64,000 nucleotides of DNA from Whitmania pigra (lineage: Eukaryota; Annelida; Clitellata; Hirudinida; Haemopidae). A program made the position numbers and the translations under genes. The stretch is taken from contig JAJTWR010000044.1 of the NCBI GenBank assembly GCA_021613335.1, positions 224,501 through 288,500 of the forward strand, read 5' to 3'. This document shows positions 11,440 through 29,500 of the stretch, in pieces; the stretch's first letter is position 1, and each line of letters begins with the position of its first letter. Under the pieces are notes generated by a model. That model saw only the letters and a list, made by a program, of their open reading frames with translations, did no database searches and had not been told where the DNA came from.

Positions 11440-14400
11440 TTACGTTTTTTTCTGGGGTCTCGCTTGAGCTGCTTGAGCGGCACGGGCAGCGTTGGTGCCG
11501 TCGGGATTTGCAAGAGTTTGTTCTTCTGCTGTTTCTTCATCATCCATGATCTTCTTGTGATGAGATTCGATGAGATGCTTGAAGTATTCCTTGATTGGCT
11601 TCACTGTATCTTTCTCCAAAATAAAATCTGCTGCCTTTTCAGCGATCATGACTTGGGTGGCATAGATGTCTCCACTGAGAGATGTGGGGATTATTGATGC
11701 GTCTGCCACTCGGAGGCCTTTAATTCCCCGAACTCTGAAGAGAAGAAATAATAAAGAGGGGCTTTATTCCTACTTGCAAAATTGTTCATGGAGTCCAACT
11801 TTAAACCTAGACTTTTATAGCATGAACAGATTGTCTAATATCTTCAAAAATATGAAAAGAAGAAAAAAAACACCTTAAAATTGGATCAACAACAGCTTTT
11901 GGATCATTTGGAGCACCCATGCGACAAGTTCCCAATGGATTCCCACCAGGCAGGGTGATATGTCTGAGATGGCATTCAACGTAAGCAGTAGTGTAATTGC
12001 CATATTTCTCACATTGTGGTAGGAGCCTGTTTGTCAGTCTGAACTCCCAGTCTTTCATGACTTGCGTGTGAAGTAGCCTTCGAGCGAATTGAAATCCTAC
12101 AAAGTGAAAAAAGACAATTATTTTTCAACTGATATACTTCTTAGCTATTTATTCACCTTCTGTTAAAATCTTCACATCAACATCCTCCGCTAAATAATTT
12201 GGATCAATGAGAGGTGGATCTTCCGGATTCGTAGACTGAAGTTTGATCGTGCCTCTGCTCCTCGGGTGCAGAAGGACTGGGAAAATCGTAAATCCTTCTC
12301 TTGTCAGAGGATTTCCATGAATTTCTTGCCAAGTCTTCGGAGGCGAATAATTTCATTCGTTAAATTAATTCGTTTGTTTAATTATATACCGCCCTTGATA
12401 TGCAGCGATATACAAATGGTTGAGCGCCTCTGATGCTTGTGCTTATGGTGCTTTATAAATAGACATATTATTATTACATCATGAAACTCCGATAACAATA
12501 CAAGTTTATTTATTGAAAATGTTTACATAGTAGCGTGACCGCAATAAACTCTGCCGATTGGATAAGCAAACGATATCTCACCTCCTTCTCCACGTTAACA
12601 TCTCCATGTTCGTATGCCTGAGGGTTGGCAGCGATATGAAGGGCGAGAAGAGGATACTTGATATTTGGAGGCTGATGGCGGAGGCGGATGTAGGCTGTTG
12701 CCTCTCGAAATCTTGGACTTGCTTTCATGCCTAAGAATTTGTTAATGATATATCCTCAGTGTTATGTTTATTGTTTCAATTGAAATTTATCGGCATTTTG
12801 AATTTTAAAAAGAATTTACATACCTGAGCCAAATAGAGAATAGGCCCAAGTCGAAAGCAAGCTGTCTGCCATATTCAGCGTTATGCTGACTCCGGGATAA
12901 GGAGTGTAATATTCAATGCCATCAGCTATTACTTGATCCTGCAGATTCTCACCGACAGGTAAATCGGCAACTACCGGTATCTGCAATTTTAATGCCATGT
13001 AGTGGAATTTAATGCATGAATGAATAAATTGAGTTGTTTTATTATTATTGAGTTATTTATTGTCCAATAAATAAAGCTGCTCTAAATTGTAAATATCTGA
13101 CAAGGATTGACATACCTGCAAACTCTGAAGGTGGGCTTTTGGTCCAACGCCCGAGAGGAGAAGTAGTTTCGTTGAACCAACTGTTCCTGCGGTTAAAACG
13201 ATTTCTTTCTTTGCCTTTACCAAAGTTTCTTTGTTTTTGTGCTTCAGTAGGATTCCATCTGCTTTTTTGCCGTCGAAGACAATCTGAAAGTCCAATTAGT
13301 GAATTAGAGGCACGAAATGTGAAATAACAGTTGAGATACCTTTTCAACCAATGTGTTGGTCAGCACGTGAAGATTAGGTACATTCATGCATCGTTTCAGA
13401 TAAGCTTTGTAAGTGCTCATTCTCACACCTCTCCGAATCGTGGCCTGCGTGGGTCCCCAGCCTAAGACGTGTTGCAACGAAATAAAATCTGTTTAACAAT
13501 GGAAAATAAAACGGTGTCTACCGAATTGATTCTTTCCGTTTAAATCTCGTTTTTTGAGTGAAATTTCCTTGAAGCAGAGACCCATGATCTGGTTCATGGT
13601 GGTGGGTCCAACATCTTTGACGGCAAGTCTTCCACCGAATCCATGAAAAACTGGAGACGATAAAGTATTAAATAAATAAAATAATTAAAATTAGTAATAC
13701 ATACCATTAAACAGAGCGGCATTTTCTTTTACTAACCTGTTCTAACAAATTCTCCATTTTGTTGATCTTCCGATTTGATAAAATAGGGCAGCACGTCCTT
13801 GTAAGCCCAACCAGCTGCTCCTGTCAATGCCCAGCCATCGTAGTCATACCTGCTGCCTCTGAGGTACTGCATGTAGTTAATGTTGCTTGTTCCTCCAAGT
13901 CCTTTCCCTGAATGCCAAATTGCCCTCTGTTGGTGAAAACCATCTTTCATTAATTTGTGTTTAAAATAGTACTGATTGATGAACGATTTTGTATAAGATT
14001 TTATTTGAGATGATGATCCAGTTAAAAACAATTTTAAAAATTTTAGTTAATGTAAAAATCAAACTAAATCATTTGTAAATCATTTTTGACCACATATTTC
14101 TTTCAAGTCACGGTTCTCAGTTATTCCGCCACAAATCTTAAATTTGATTTTGTTGCTGTATTTCACTTATTTCCCAATTAAAAAATATTACAACCTAAAA
14201 TAAAATCAAGCAAATCATTTCCTTCAATAAACATTTTCCTTTCAACTTGTTCATTAAAGAATTACCGGTTTATTTAAAATCATTAAATCATTCAATAAAA
14301 AATCATAAAATCATTCAATCCCTGCACAAACACAAACATCTGCCGATCACCTGTTCCACGTGACCTTTGCATGCGTGTTTCTGAGATACGGTCAAGTAAT

Positions 14401-14910
14401 GCCAGTCAAATTCTGGAGTCCTGATGCTGTCAGCCATGAGAGGGATATCGATGAGCGGATTGGACTGAGGATTTCCACCCGCTTCCACCAGCAAAATGTT
14501 GATGTCCTTGTTCTCGGAAAGTCTCGCTGCAAGTACTGCTCCTGCCGTTCCTCCGCCGACTGAAGTACGAGTTCATTAATATTCATGAGTTCACGTAAAA
14601 GCTACTTATTATTTAGGCGTTGTAAGTGTGCATATTATTAACCGCGTTTGGCGCTAATTACTTATCAGGCGAGCAGTTGTTTCATTGTGTCCACGAGCAT
14701 CTCGCTGAATGCGAAGCTCATCAATTAATTGACAGAAAACACGATTGATGAAAAGACAGTAGAAAAAGACTAACCAATGATGTAGTCATATTGAGGCTGC
14801 AGTTCCTTGGCTTTGATGAGTTCAACGAATAAGTCTCCCAATCCCAGGTATCTGTAGGTTGTCAAGGCCAAACCAATGACAATTATGGCGGGTATGTAGT
14901 TTCCAATCAT
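11440..14910 (-). CDS. GMC oxidoreductase (glucose dehydrogenase-like) with altered catalytic motifs
   Basis: FAD-dependent glucose-methanol-choline family protein. Eleven exons: 14910-14775, 14559-14351, 13926-13737, 13650-13522, 13461-13340, 13283-13116, 12980-12824, 12730-12582, 12334-12157, 12096-11874, 11734-11440; 651 residues. Hydrophobic N-terminus (YIPAIIVIGLALTTY) suggests a signal peptide or anchor. The ADP-binding fold reads Y-D-Y-I-I-V-G-G-G-T-A-G-A-V-L-A, followed by L-L-V-E-A-G-G. GKGLGGTSNINYMQYLRGS and LTAGTVGSTKLLLLSGVG are the two family signature blocks. FTIFPVLLHPRSRGTI and D-P-P-L-I-D-P-N-Y-L follow. Odd point: the usual catalytic H-P-V-G-T-C reads G-N-P-L-G-T-C-R-M-G (His to Asn), and the usual S-G-N-T-N-A-P reads SGDIYATQ. 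The C-terminus carries an Ala/Gln-rich tail. The ATG is five bases after an acceptor-like 'ttacag', so a 5' UTR exon or leader is possible. Substrate unknown. Confidence 0.9.
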
Positions 14911-16012
14911 GGCAGCTGTAATGGATCCAATTTGTAATCGTTAAATCGGATTTACTTTGTAGTCATTGAATGAGGCGCTTCATGAATTGACTTACGACTT
15001 ACCTTGTCAATCGTCGTTCAAACACTTTCAATCAGAAGAGCATTCCACAGACACAGAATTGATAACTATTGAAACTGCTGAAATCCGGAATATTTATTGT
15101 CTTATCGAAATGCAAACAGAAAGTGAAGAATTAAGAGGAACTCAATGTTAAACGTTCCCACCTTGGAAGAGTAACTGCTCGAAACCAACAGCACAAACCT
15201 TGTGGAAGAAAGCTGGTTTTCAGCTGGAGTGATGTGCGCGAGGTTGAAACGGGCCAAAGAGATTGTGTGTGGAGATGTTTGTGCAGTTTTTATTCATCCG
15301 CCGCAATGCTCGGAAAGTTTTCTTCTTTCCATCTGCGCAGCAACCGGCTTCCTGCTAACGGTAACAAGTTTGCTCAGCAAAACAACTGAAAATTTGCGCA
15401 TCCACGAGTTTTATTTGACAGTACGTTCGCTCAATCACAATGAAATGTCTTGGTCTGGATGAAGAGAAATCAATCATGACAACTTAGAGTGGATATCTTT
15501 AGATTGGTCCATTTTGCGCGGCGTTTTAGACGTTTTGAGAGCCCAGAATTTGGTGAAAACATACGAGATATTGTGTTGTGGTTGTAAGTGTCGATTTATC
15601 AAACCGTTGTCGCTGGCAGTTGTGCTGAAGTAGTTGTATGTTTGTTTTGTTGGTATAGTTGTATGTATGTTTGTTGGTCTAGTTTTTATGTTTGTTGCTG
15701 GTTTAATTGTATGTTTGTTTGGTTGGTATAGTTGACCGTTTATTTGACAGCTGCATACGCGTGTTGTAAAGGTTTTATAAAAGTTATTCTTTGAAGCTGT
15801 CCTTCGCTTCGACTGAAAGGATTTCCTCAGAACTCGTCTGCGAACACAATGAGAACTTTTTGTGTCTTTTGAGGAATCTATCAGACGAGCAACGAATAAA
15901 CATTTTAACTTTATTTGGGGAATTCCCCCAACATTTTTATTGGTTTCAAAGAATTCAAAACTAATACTATTTCGAAACGATACAGTCAAATTATGAACAA
16001 AAATATTAGAAA
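14911..16012. other. Intergenic region between GMC gene and Runt gene 3' end
   Basis: Contains a degenerate repeat at about 15625-15740 made of variants of 'gttgtatgtttgtttggttggtatag' (four irregular copies). Open frames at 15202-15462 (plus) and 15474-16037 (minus) show no family resemblance; the second partly reflects this repeat. I looked here for a C-terminal V-W-R-P-Y exon of the Runt gene and did not find one. Confidence 0.45.
15625..15740. repeat. Degenerate GT-rich minisatellite
   Basis: Irregular tandem copies of a roughly 25-35 bp unit built from 'tgtatgtttgtt' and 'ttggtatagttg'. No coding role is apparent. Confidence 0.6.
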
Positions 16013-20565
<4,553 letters not shown>

Positions 20566-23500
20566 TCAACAGACTGAAATGTCTGCATCTTCTTCTATTT
20601 GATTGGAGCAGTAATACTTTTTGTGAGCTAAATAAGTTGAGACGTACATGAAGTTAATGTTGCACTGTTTGCAGTATTTCGACAAATTGTCCCTTCGTGT
20701 TGCTGGCTTTGCATCGCTGACTTGATCACTCTCGTGTGACGGAGGATTCTTGACAGGAGATGGTGCTCGTTCATCCTCACTCGATCTTTCAGCTTCTTTG
20801 ACTTCAAACTTTGGGTAAAAACTGGAATCGCCGTTTTTAGGAGAGCGTGGACTGAGTTTTAAGAGCTTGGAACTACCTGGACCTTCTTGGAAGGAATCGC
20901 TGGACAAAGATCGTTTCGTGGAGTTCATCGAAAAACTCGGAACTTCCAAATCAGTTACGGTTTCATTTTCTGACAGTTTATTCGGCACATTTACGTTGGA
21001 GCCCAGTCTGGCTTCGTTGACGTGGTTGAGCATGTGCACGTGGAACTGGGTGTTCAGAGGAAATGAAATGTCGCATTTGTTGCAAAAATTCTGCTCGTTC
21101 TGCCTCATCATATATTCGGATTTTTCGTAGGCCTTCCTCGATCTCCGCCTCTTGTAGGGCTCGCTTTTGAGTCGAATCAATTCGAGGTCGGGCATGTCAA
21201 GAACGGATCCGAAAAGAGCGGGATCCCCGATGAGGCTGCTGAGTTTGTTTTTCTTCGGAATGGCCGGTGGTTCTTCCACCTCCAACATGCTTTCATCCGT
21301 GAATGACTCTCCGGCATCGTTGTGCATCTTGCCATGCATTCGCATCCCGCGCACCGTGTTCCCCCGGTAACCGCACAGAATGCACTTGTAAACCTTCGAG
21401 GGCGTGTGGGCTCTCATGTGCTCTATAAGTCTGCTGTCGCTCTGGGCAATGTGATCACAATGAGGACACTGGTATAACTGATAGTTAGCAGCCATCCCGT
21501 TGCAGAAGTGAAGCATGAGGAGTTGTTCGGATGGAAAAAGCACGCCGCAGACCGAACAAATGAGCGTCTTTTTATCGCATTCTTTCGACTCATCGCTGCA
21601 CGCTTCTTGAGCTTCTTCGGTCTGCCGTTCTGGACTTTTGGAGGTTCTGTTGAACCTGGAGGAACAGTAAAACTTTTTGTGAGCCTTCAAAGTTTCCAGG
21701 TTGCTGAACTTGATCTTGCACGGAATGCAGTAATACTGGAGGATTCCTTTGTTTAGAGTCGCCACGAGTTCCATGTCGACGTTGTTATTCACGTCCGAAG
21801 AATTATGGTCTTCGCCGTTTTTTTTCGGATTGTCAACACCTTTAACCACCTTCGTTGTTTCATTATGCTTCAACGTGGCCTTCGTCGATGAAGTTTTTTG
21901 TTGAGCGATGTCTCTCAGCCTATTGTTCCTACTCGCGCAATAGTGCTGTTTATGGGCGAGGTAGTTTTCGGCCTTGAAGAAGACGATGTTGCATTCGACG
22001 CACCTGTTTGTTGACGGGGGACTCATTACGAACGGAAAGGTGGCTTCTGATTGCTTCGACTCAGACCTCGAAGCGGAGTTTCCAGATTTACCAGAACATG
22101 TGGATTCCGGAGCACGTGATTTTTTTAAAAATATACCTTCGGGAATTCCAGAATCGGTTGTTGTTTCCTCTTTCTTGCTGCTCAGATCGAGAGGATTGTC
22201 AGCTTTTGGAGGAAACGACTTGAGACTCGACTTTTCATCTGCAGACATTCGTCCCTTGGATGCATTTGCTGCATTTGCTGCATTGGATGCATTCGGACTT
22301 TTGGAAAATGTATTCGGGACGTGGAGCTTGCTCTTCGGACTATTCCTGGATGATTCCTTCAGATCAGAGTTGGAGGATGGATTGAAGAAGTAGGAAGGAT
22401 AAAGAAGAAAAGGATTCAAAAAAGGTGGCAAGGGATGACTGTCCAAGTAGTTTTTCTTGAAAAATTCGAGTGGAAAATTTGGAAAGCAGTTTAATAACGG
22501 AAACCTGGAGGGTGGATTCAACGATGGTGGCTGAAAACTGGAGAATGGCTGGAAAACATCATCAGCTTCTTGTTTGTCAAATTTTAAAACTTCGCTAGAT
22601 GGCCTATGCGAATCTGTTTGGCAGTTTTTAGATTGGTTGATTTGATCATCACTTTTGACTTGAGGTTCACTTTTAACTTCATTTTCTTCTTCCTTTTTGA
22701 ATTTTTCTATTGGAACTTCTTCGCTACGCGGAGTTTTGTTATTTTTTCTAAAATTCATACCTAAACAATAAAATAAATGCGTGTCATTTTAATTATTTGT
22801 TTGGTCGAGTGCAAAACGTTTTAGGAAAAAGTGACCAAACCTGGATTGGTGCTACAAGGGACATCGAGAGAGGACCGAAGTTGACTGAAGTTGTATCTGA
22901 GGTGGTTCGGCAGGATGGAATAGAAGACAAAGTTCGAAGGTGATGAACACAAATCGAACTGCGGTTTCTTCGAACAATAATTCGTCAGGTGGGCTTGAAG
23001 GGTTCTGGGGTTGCTGAACTTTACCCCGCAAAAGATGCATTCGTGAACGAGTTCTGCAAATAGCAATATTAAATTTTAAAGCATCTTTAATAGAAGAACC
23101 TCCTCGATAGAAGATTCTGCACTCCTAACACCAACACGACCTGAGTCAATGTCGCGCCGAACGTGGAAAGAATGAAAAAAGATTCCGCGGTCGCGTGATG
23201 ATGAAATATGAGTCCATTAAAAGGTGGCGAAGGAGTTAATGAAAGCTACTGTCCTTTGACTCGTCACACAGCCTGATGTTGGCCGGGAATGATCATCCAT
23301 CAGTCCTCAGTAGCACGTGTTGATTAGATCTGCTCGCTTAATACGGACTCTGCGCTTTCGGGCGTAAAGATACCAACCCTTGCGTCCAAGATGACATCTC
23401 GCAAAATTTCCGTTGAAGAGTTGCGTAAGAAATCGATGTCAGAGGGCAGCCTTCATTACTCCGGTAATGGACGTTCGATTTCCCGGCCTGTCGTCAAACA

Positions 23501-26500
23501 CTGCTCTCTGCACTATTAATGATAATTACGTCCTCCTTCTTGCCGACACTTGCCAGAGTTCCGCTCTTTTTGCTCCCGTTGAACTCGTTTCGAATTAGAT
23601 TTATTGGAGTTGTAGCGGTTGCGAAATGGCAGCAGTTTATTATCAGTAATTTGCTCGACGTGACTCGTGTACGACTTTAAAATGGTGAGCGAACGTTTAA
23701 ACGACTTAAAATGAAACATCGAAAAGTGGATTTCAGCGTCTCACCGTAAGTGGGTTTGCTGGGACGGTTGAGAAGGTTTTGGATCATGATGTTCTTGCCG
23801 TGAGGTTGTTGCTGGGTCGTGCCGGCAGGGAACGTCCGAGTATTGAGAGACCAAAGTTCGTGGGGGGATTCGTGTTTGACCTCGGAAGACCTTCCCTCTC
23901 TTTCAACTTCTGGAACTTCCATTTTGACTTCCACGCGATTCCTGCAGTTGTTCTCCTGCTGGTGCATCTTTCTTTCTACGGCACGACTTTCTTCTTCGGT
24001 TCCCATTAACTTCGCCCTCGAAGACGCTACGATTTCAACGTCCGGTGAAATGTTCTTTGTGACGAGGCAGAGAAGCTTCTCTCCTGAAAAGACAACATTG
24101 TTCTTCATTCGCGGCTATGTCGGACGACTCGAAAGAGCGTCTTGAATGGGAATAATCTGAAGGGAAACCACTTGAGTAACTGTTTTCAATTCGTCTTGAT
24201 TAGCAGCAACTATTATCTTTTGCGGCAAACTCACGTGATCAACGTACCATCTATCAACATTTGAAAAGGACTCGTTTGATTTATGGGGTCATCACTTTAT
24301 CTACTCACCAACTGGACGTCGCTAACTTTTTCATCGTCCTTAGGAACCTAAATGTTTTATTGCTCGAGATACTCACCCCACTCCTCAATAAAGCATCTCT
24401 GCCTTCATCCGCCTATCTGCTGCTCTTTGCCGCTCTCCGTGGTGTTCTTTCATCGTGCATTTCGGTCTCACACATCGCTCTCAATCTCCGATTAACAGTC
24501 GCTCCTCAATTATCCTCTCGACTCTTTGATAAATAGTCCTGTCCGCGATTCCCTTCTTTCAAGACGGCGGCGTAAAGTTTAATCAAGCGTAAAGCTGAGG
24601 AGGATTAGAGCAAGTTCATCCGAATAAAAATGTTTTCAATTAGACAAATTGTCTCCTCGGAATTACTCAAATGAATTCCTTTAATACCGAATTTGTTCCC
24701 AGATAAGCTCCTTTCTTAGACGACCCGCGTGTTAAGCACAAGTTGATCTCACTCGATAGCAGGAACTGAAGGTTCGTTTCTTCGACGTTCGAGGATGTTT
24801 TGACCAGATGGAGCCACAAGCCACTTGCTGACGAGATGTACACGTTCAGGTCTCTTCCGCCCAAGTGCAACTGCATTTAAGCATTGTTATCTCTCAATTT
24901 CAATCTCTTTCCACTTAATTGTTAATTATAATTGATAAAATTATGAAAAAATTATTAATGAACAAATATTATTGATAAAAATAACCAATGGATTAAATAC
25001 TTAGTTCATTTATTAACTAACGAATTGATCTGATTCATTACTATTTATTACAAATTTTAAAATTTCTATTAATTAAATATATTCGAATTAATAGCTTATC
25101 TTTAAATATAACAACAATAAATATTATTAACAATAATAACAATAACAACGATAACCATGGTGATAATGATGAATTCTTATTGCCTTGACTCACTCTCAAA
25201 TTTCCAGGAGTGCGACTCTCAGCGACTTCCGTCAAGGAGCAGGCAAAAGGACCAAACTGGCTTCCCTCAAGGATGGTTGAAATGCTGCTGATGAGGGGTG
25301 GTTTCAAAGTTCTGTTGAGGTGAAGAATCTTCGTTGGAAGGCCAATGTCGAGAAGGTCTGTCGTTTCCTCGTCTGAGTCGTCTGCGCGGAATGGTTAAAA
25401 GTTAATCTATCGTATTTGTTGCTGTAGTGTGTTGTTGTATTTCTACGTTTTATTCAACTATTTATTGTTATGCATTATTATATTTATTTTATTTTAAATA
25501 CGAATTGAATATAAATGTCATGAATGTTTTTGGTATTTATTGTTGCCATTATTTGACCATTATTTTATTTCGTGTTATTACAAGAAATTAATTATCACCC
25601 ATTTTAATTACAGTTATTTGAAAATATATTTTATAATTTTCTTAATATTTGTTTTAGAAACAAATGGTCGATGCATTTCTTGCTGAATGTGTTTAACAAT
25701 TCAAAAAATTATGCGCAGTTAAAGTTGAATTCAAACAATTTTTTGATAAATTTAAAAATTATTAAAATGAAAGTACAAATGAAAACGTAAATGTTTTATT
25801 AATGAACTCATATTTTAATTAACATTTTTGTTACATTTTGTGATATTTGGACACGGTAAACTTTCAACAGCAAATGCATAATACTGAGAATTGAAGTATT
25901 CAAATAATAATAACAATAATAACAATAGTAACAATAACAATATGAAGAAATAATATTATTTTAAAATAATTACAACAATATTAATGTAATTATTTATTTA
26001 TTTATTAATTACTAAGACGAACGCATTTTTCCATTTAATTTTCACCTGCTTATTTACTTTCTTAAACCATGCAGGATTTTATTCCTCGAAATCTTTATCA
26101 TCCTCTGAAGTTATCATCCAAGAAAAAACAAAATGGCCACAAAGGAACAGTTGATCACCAGCATTTATTTTGCGTTCCTCCATCTTTAGATATGAAGATG
26201 ACGACTACGCCGATGACCACGACGACGATGATGTAGATGGCGATGACGACGGTGATGACGATGGTGATAACGAGGACGACGACGACGAAGGCGATGAGAA
26301 ATGAAATTATTGAATCACATCGAGGCGACATCCGACATGGAAAGCGGATGAAGATGTCGCTGCGAGGGTTTGAAATGTCGAGAGCATCGTGCTCCTCCGT
26401 TTCGAGTGCAAATCTTGTACAATCTGGCATATTGCACGCGAGATTGTCAGATATCGTTCAGTTATTTAACTTATCTCTGCCCGACCAGGCCATACATTTT

Positions 26501-29500
26501 TGATATCTGAAGCTGAGAGTTATCTTATCTTCGGCCGGCTCGATATTCCGCTACCTTGTTTCTCAGCAACCGTGGAGTGGGTGTGGCCGAGCATCGTATC
26601 GAGGAGTTCGAGAAAATCTTATCGTTTAACAACTGCTACGTAACAATCTTACAGGCCAGATGGCCGAGAGATTTCCAATGGAAAGATCAGAGAACAGTTG
26701 GAACATAAAAACCGAAAGTTTAGACCTCCCTAACGACGCGGAGCATGGGTGGGTGGTCTGCGTTGAATCTATGGAAGAACATAAGGAATGAAAAAGTCTC
26801 TTTGGTAGCTAGAGGAACTTATCTAATGATGACAGCATGCGATATGAGAGCCACAATATTCTTTCTTCTCAATACAAATAACCATTTCGACTATAAATCA
26901 GCCGACTTTTGACAGCGCTGGCGACCGACTGACTTGAAACGATAGGGAACGACCGTATTCTTCTAAATTCTTTAGTCGCCAGATAATGCTGGCCGAGCGA
27001 AAATGCATGTGTCCGATGCGATGGCGTGCCTCGAGGTGCTTGGAACCGTTCGAGTGTATCGCTCGTCACACTACCGAGTGTGGAGTGGTCTCGCGTGCGA
27101 CGAGTTTTGTCGGCCATATTTTTGTTAGTTCCACGAAAGCAGTTTAATTAGCTATCGGTTGCTTAACGGATTTTTTTCCATTTTAATTTAATGCAGAACC
27201 TGATTGGCTGATTCATCAACTGATAAACTGATTAGCTGCTTGATGGATGGCATACGAGGATGATGGAGTGGCAGGAAGGCGCACGAATAAAAATGAACTC
27301 TTTCCACTTCGAGGAGTCGGAAACTCCGGTGTCTGATCTTTCCTACCAACAATTACAGCCTTCCTTTGGCAGCTCTTATCGGTCAGGACCATCGTCTCGA
27401 AGGCAGCACCAGTGCACAGTCATATGTCTCCATAATCAAGGCGATAAAGCATACTTTCGACTCACACGTTCTTCTGGCTTTCATCGGCCCAAAGAGCGTG
27501 CGGTCGGGAGTGTGAAATGCCCTCTGCCTGAAAGATTGCATGCACTTCTTGGGGAGTGCAGTCTTGCAACCGATTGAATGCCGAATCTAATTGTAAAGAT
27601 TTTGATGCTGATAACCACGATGATGACGACGACGATGGCGATAGCGATAACGATGACTACAAATTCATTAATGAGCTCGTTCAGATATGAGAATACGTGC
27701 GAACGACGTCTTAGTGAGTGAAATGAGTAAAGATGGCTGAGCGAGTAGGTGCTTCGCAACACGACAAAATGTGTGTCCGGTTGGGTGAGCTTATCACCTT
27801 ATCCCTGTAGGGAATCTTTCTATTAATGGATTAATTCGGGTATGGCGTTATCTGGCGCGGACCATTCAACGCCGTAATCTTTTTATATCTGGCGACTGAT
27901 ATTGTAGGAAAATGAAAAATGCGAGCGAAAGATAGCATCTACGACCCTCAGTCCGACGGCATCGTGCCTGTGCAACGTGTGTTCAGATGAGATAAGACCG
28001 ACTATGATTTTAATCGTTGATAGAGCGGACCTCGGTGGTGCTGCTATTCCTCGTTGTCGACTGACTTCTTTTGTTAGCGGAGAGTTCACATTTCCGTGAA
28101 ATGCTCGCTCGAGTTAAGAGGGACGATCGCCTTTAAACATCTTCTTCTATCAACATTCTTCGCAAGAAATCTTTGCTCGAAGGAAAACTTTTACTAAACA
28201 AAGAAATTAAACACATCGCCTTCTCTGTGACAATTCTCAATTCTCACCAACTTCATTCATTTCTCAAAAACAAAAACAACTATAGTTAACTAAGTTCAAT
28301 GTTATTCTGTAAATTCTTATCATCATTGAGAAACGCGAAACAGAAAACACGATTGCTAAGCAGTTAGGTAGAAATCAAGGAATGCAAAAAGTAAAAACCT
28401 TCATCGCCACTCTCGTGTCTCCAACTAAAAGCGATTGAAGCTGGTCGGCACCGCTGCCCCAAGTTAAGTGAAATTCTCTCAGAGTTTCCTTTGGCTGAAG
28501 TTGCTATCTCTCTTGAAAATAAATAGACCTTATCTGATCTGCCAGGCAGATAAGGGTCCCACTCGTTTCAAACTGTTTCTATTATCCGAATTATCTTTTC
28601 ATGTTTAAGTGATTTGATAAGACTCTGTTTGCCTGTGCAGCCTCAATATTTGGATGATTCTTCCTCACTTCCATCAACATCCCTAGAAGCCGTCTACTTC
28701 TACCTGCTTTTCGGTAACCATGGAAACTAGCCGGTGCTAACCGGGTCTCTCTGATTAGCTTCACGATAACTTAATTTGCACGACATCTGGCGATAATGAT
28801 TCCAACCACTCCCCAGAGTGGCAGAGTTTATCACGAGTTTGTTGCTCGCATGAGATTCTGCAGTTCTTATCTTCCTTATCGAATATCAGTTGAACTTTTG
28901 TAAACACAAGAATGGATTATTAACACGATAACATCTTAATTAGGCAGACTCTTTAGACCGAGCTTGGCTCTGCTCAATGTGAAACTTCATCACTGAAAGG
29001 CTTCGTCACTAACAAATGCTGAGAATATCAAAATCATCAAATATCGTGCGTAAATACAAATTTAAAAAAAAAACAATAGAAAATTGCGTTGGAACAATTC
29101 GAACAATTTGTTTAAAAATATTCAAAATCACGACGAGAAATGAAAATCTAATTCGTGGATAATTTAAACGACTGAAAAATTATTTGACTCGAGTAAAACA
29201 TGAAGCACTTCTCCAAACAAGGATGCAAATGAGGAGGTTCGGTGCAGAGGCATACAGCAGTACAAGTGGTCATAGAGCAGGAATATCTTATCTCCTTATC
29301 GCCTGCATCTTATCTACAGCCTTATCTTTAATCCGAGGCAGGCCTGACTTATCGGAGAAACTGTCAATTTTTAGTCTGGCTCAGTCGTATCTTTATCGGT
29401 CGAATGATCTAAAGAGCAGCGTTCCACATGCTTGTTTCGTGCTCCAAGTTGTCTTCTCGAGTCAGGTTTGTTTACAAACTCAAACATTTATAGGCCTTCA

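Noticed and set aside
12384..12452. Possible extra exon of the GMC gene between exons 8 and 9
   Set aside because: No acceptor/donor pair gives a phase compatible with both neighbours, and direct joining of 12582 to 12334 matches the family alignment.
21974..22393. 139-codon plus open frame opposite the FOG last exon
   Set aside because: Antisense shadow of a long, well-supported zinc-finger exon.
26869..27117. Minus-strand frame starting MADKTRRTR as the FOG first exon
   Set aside because: The true first exon at 29753-29711 encodes the diagnostic MSRRKQ motif and has the right phase; no FOG motif occurs in this frame.
27481..27762. Open frames over GAC/GAT-rich DNA at 26.2 and 27.5 kb
   Set aside because: Low-complexity trinucleotide runs inside FOG intron 1, without domains.
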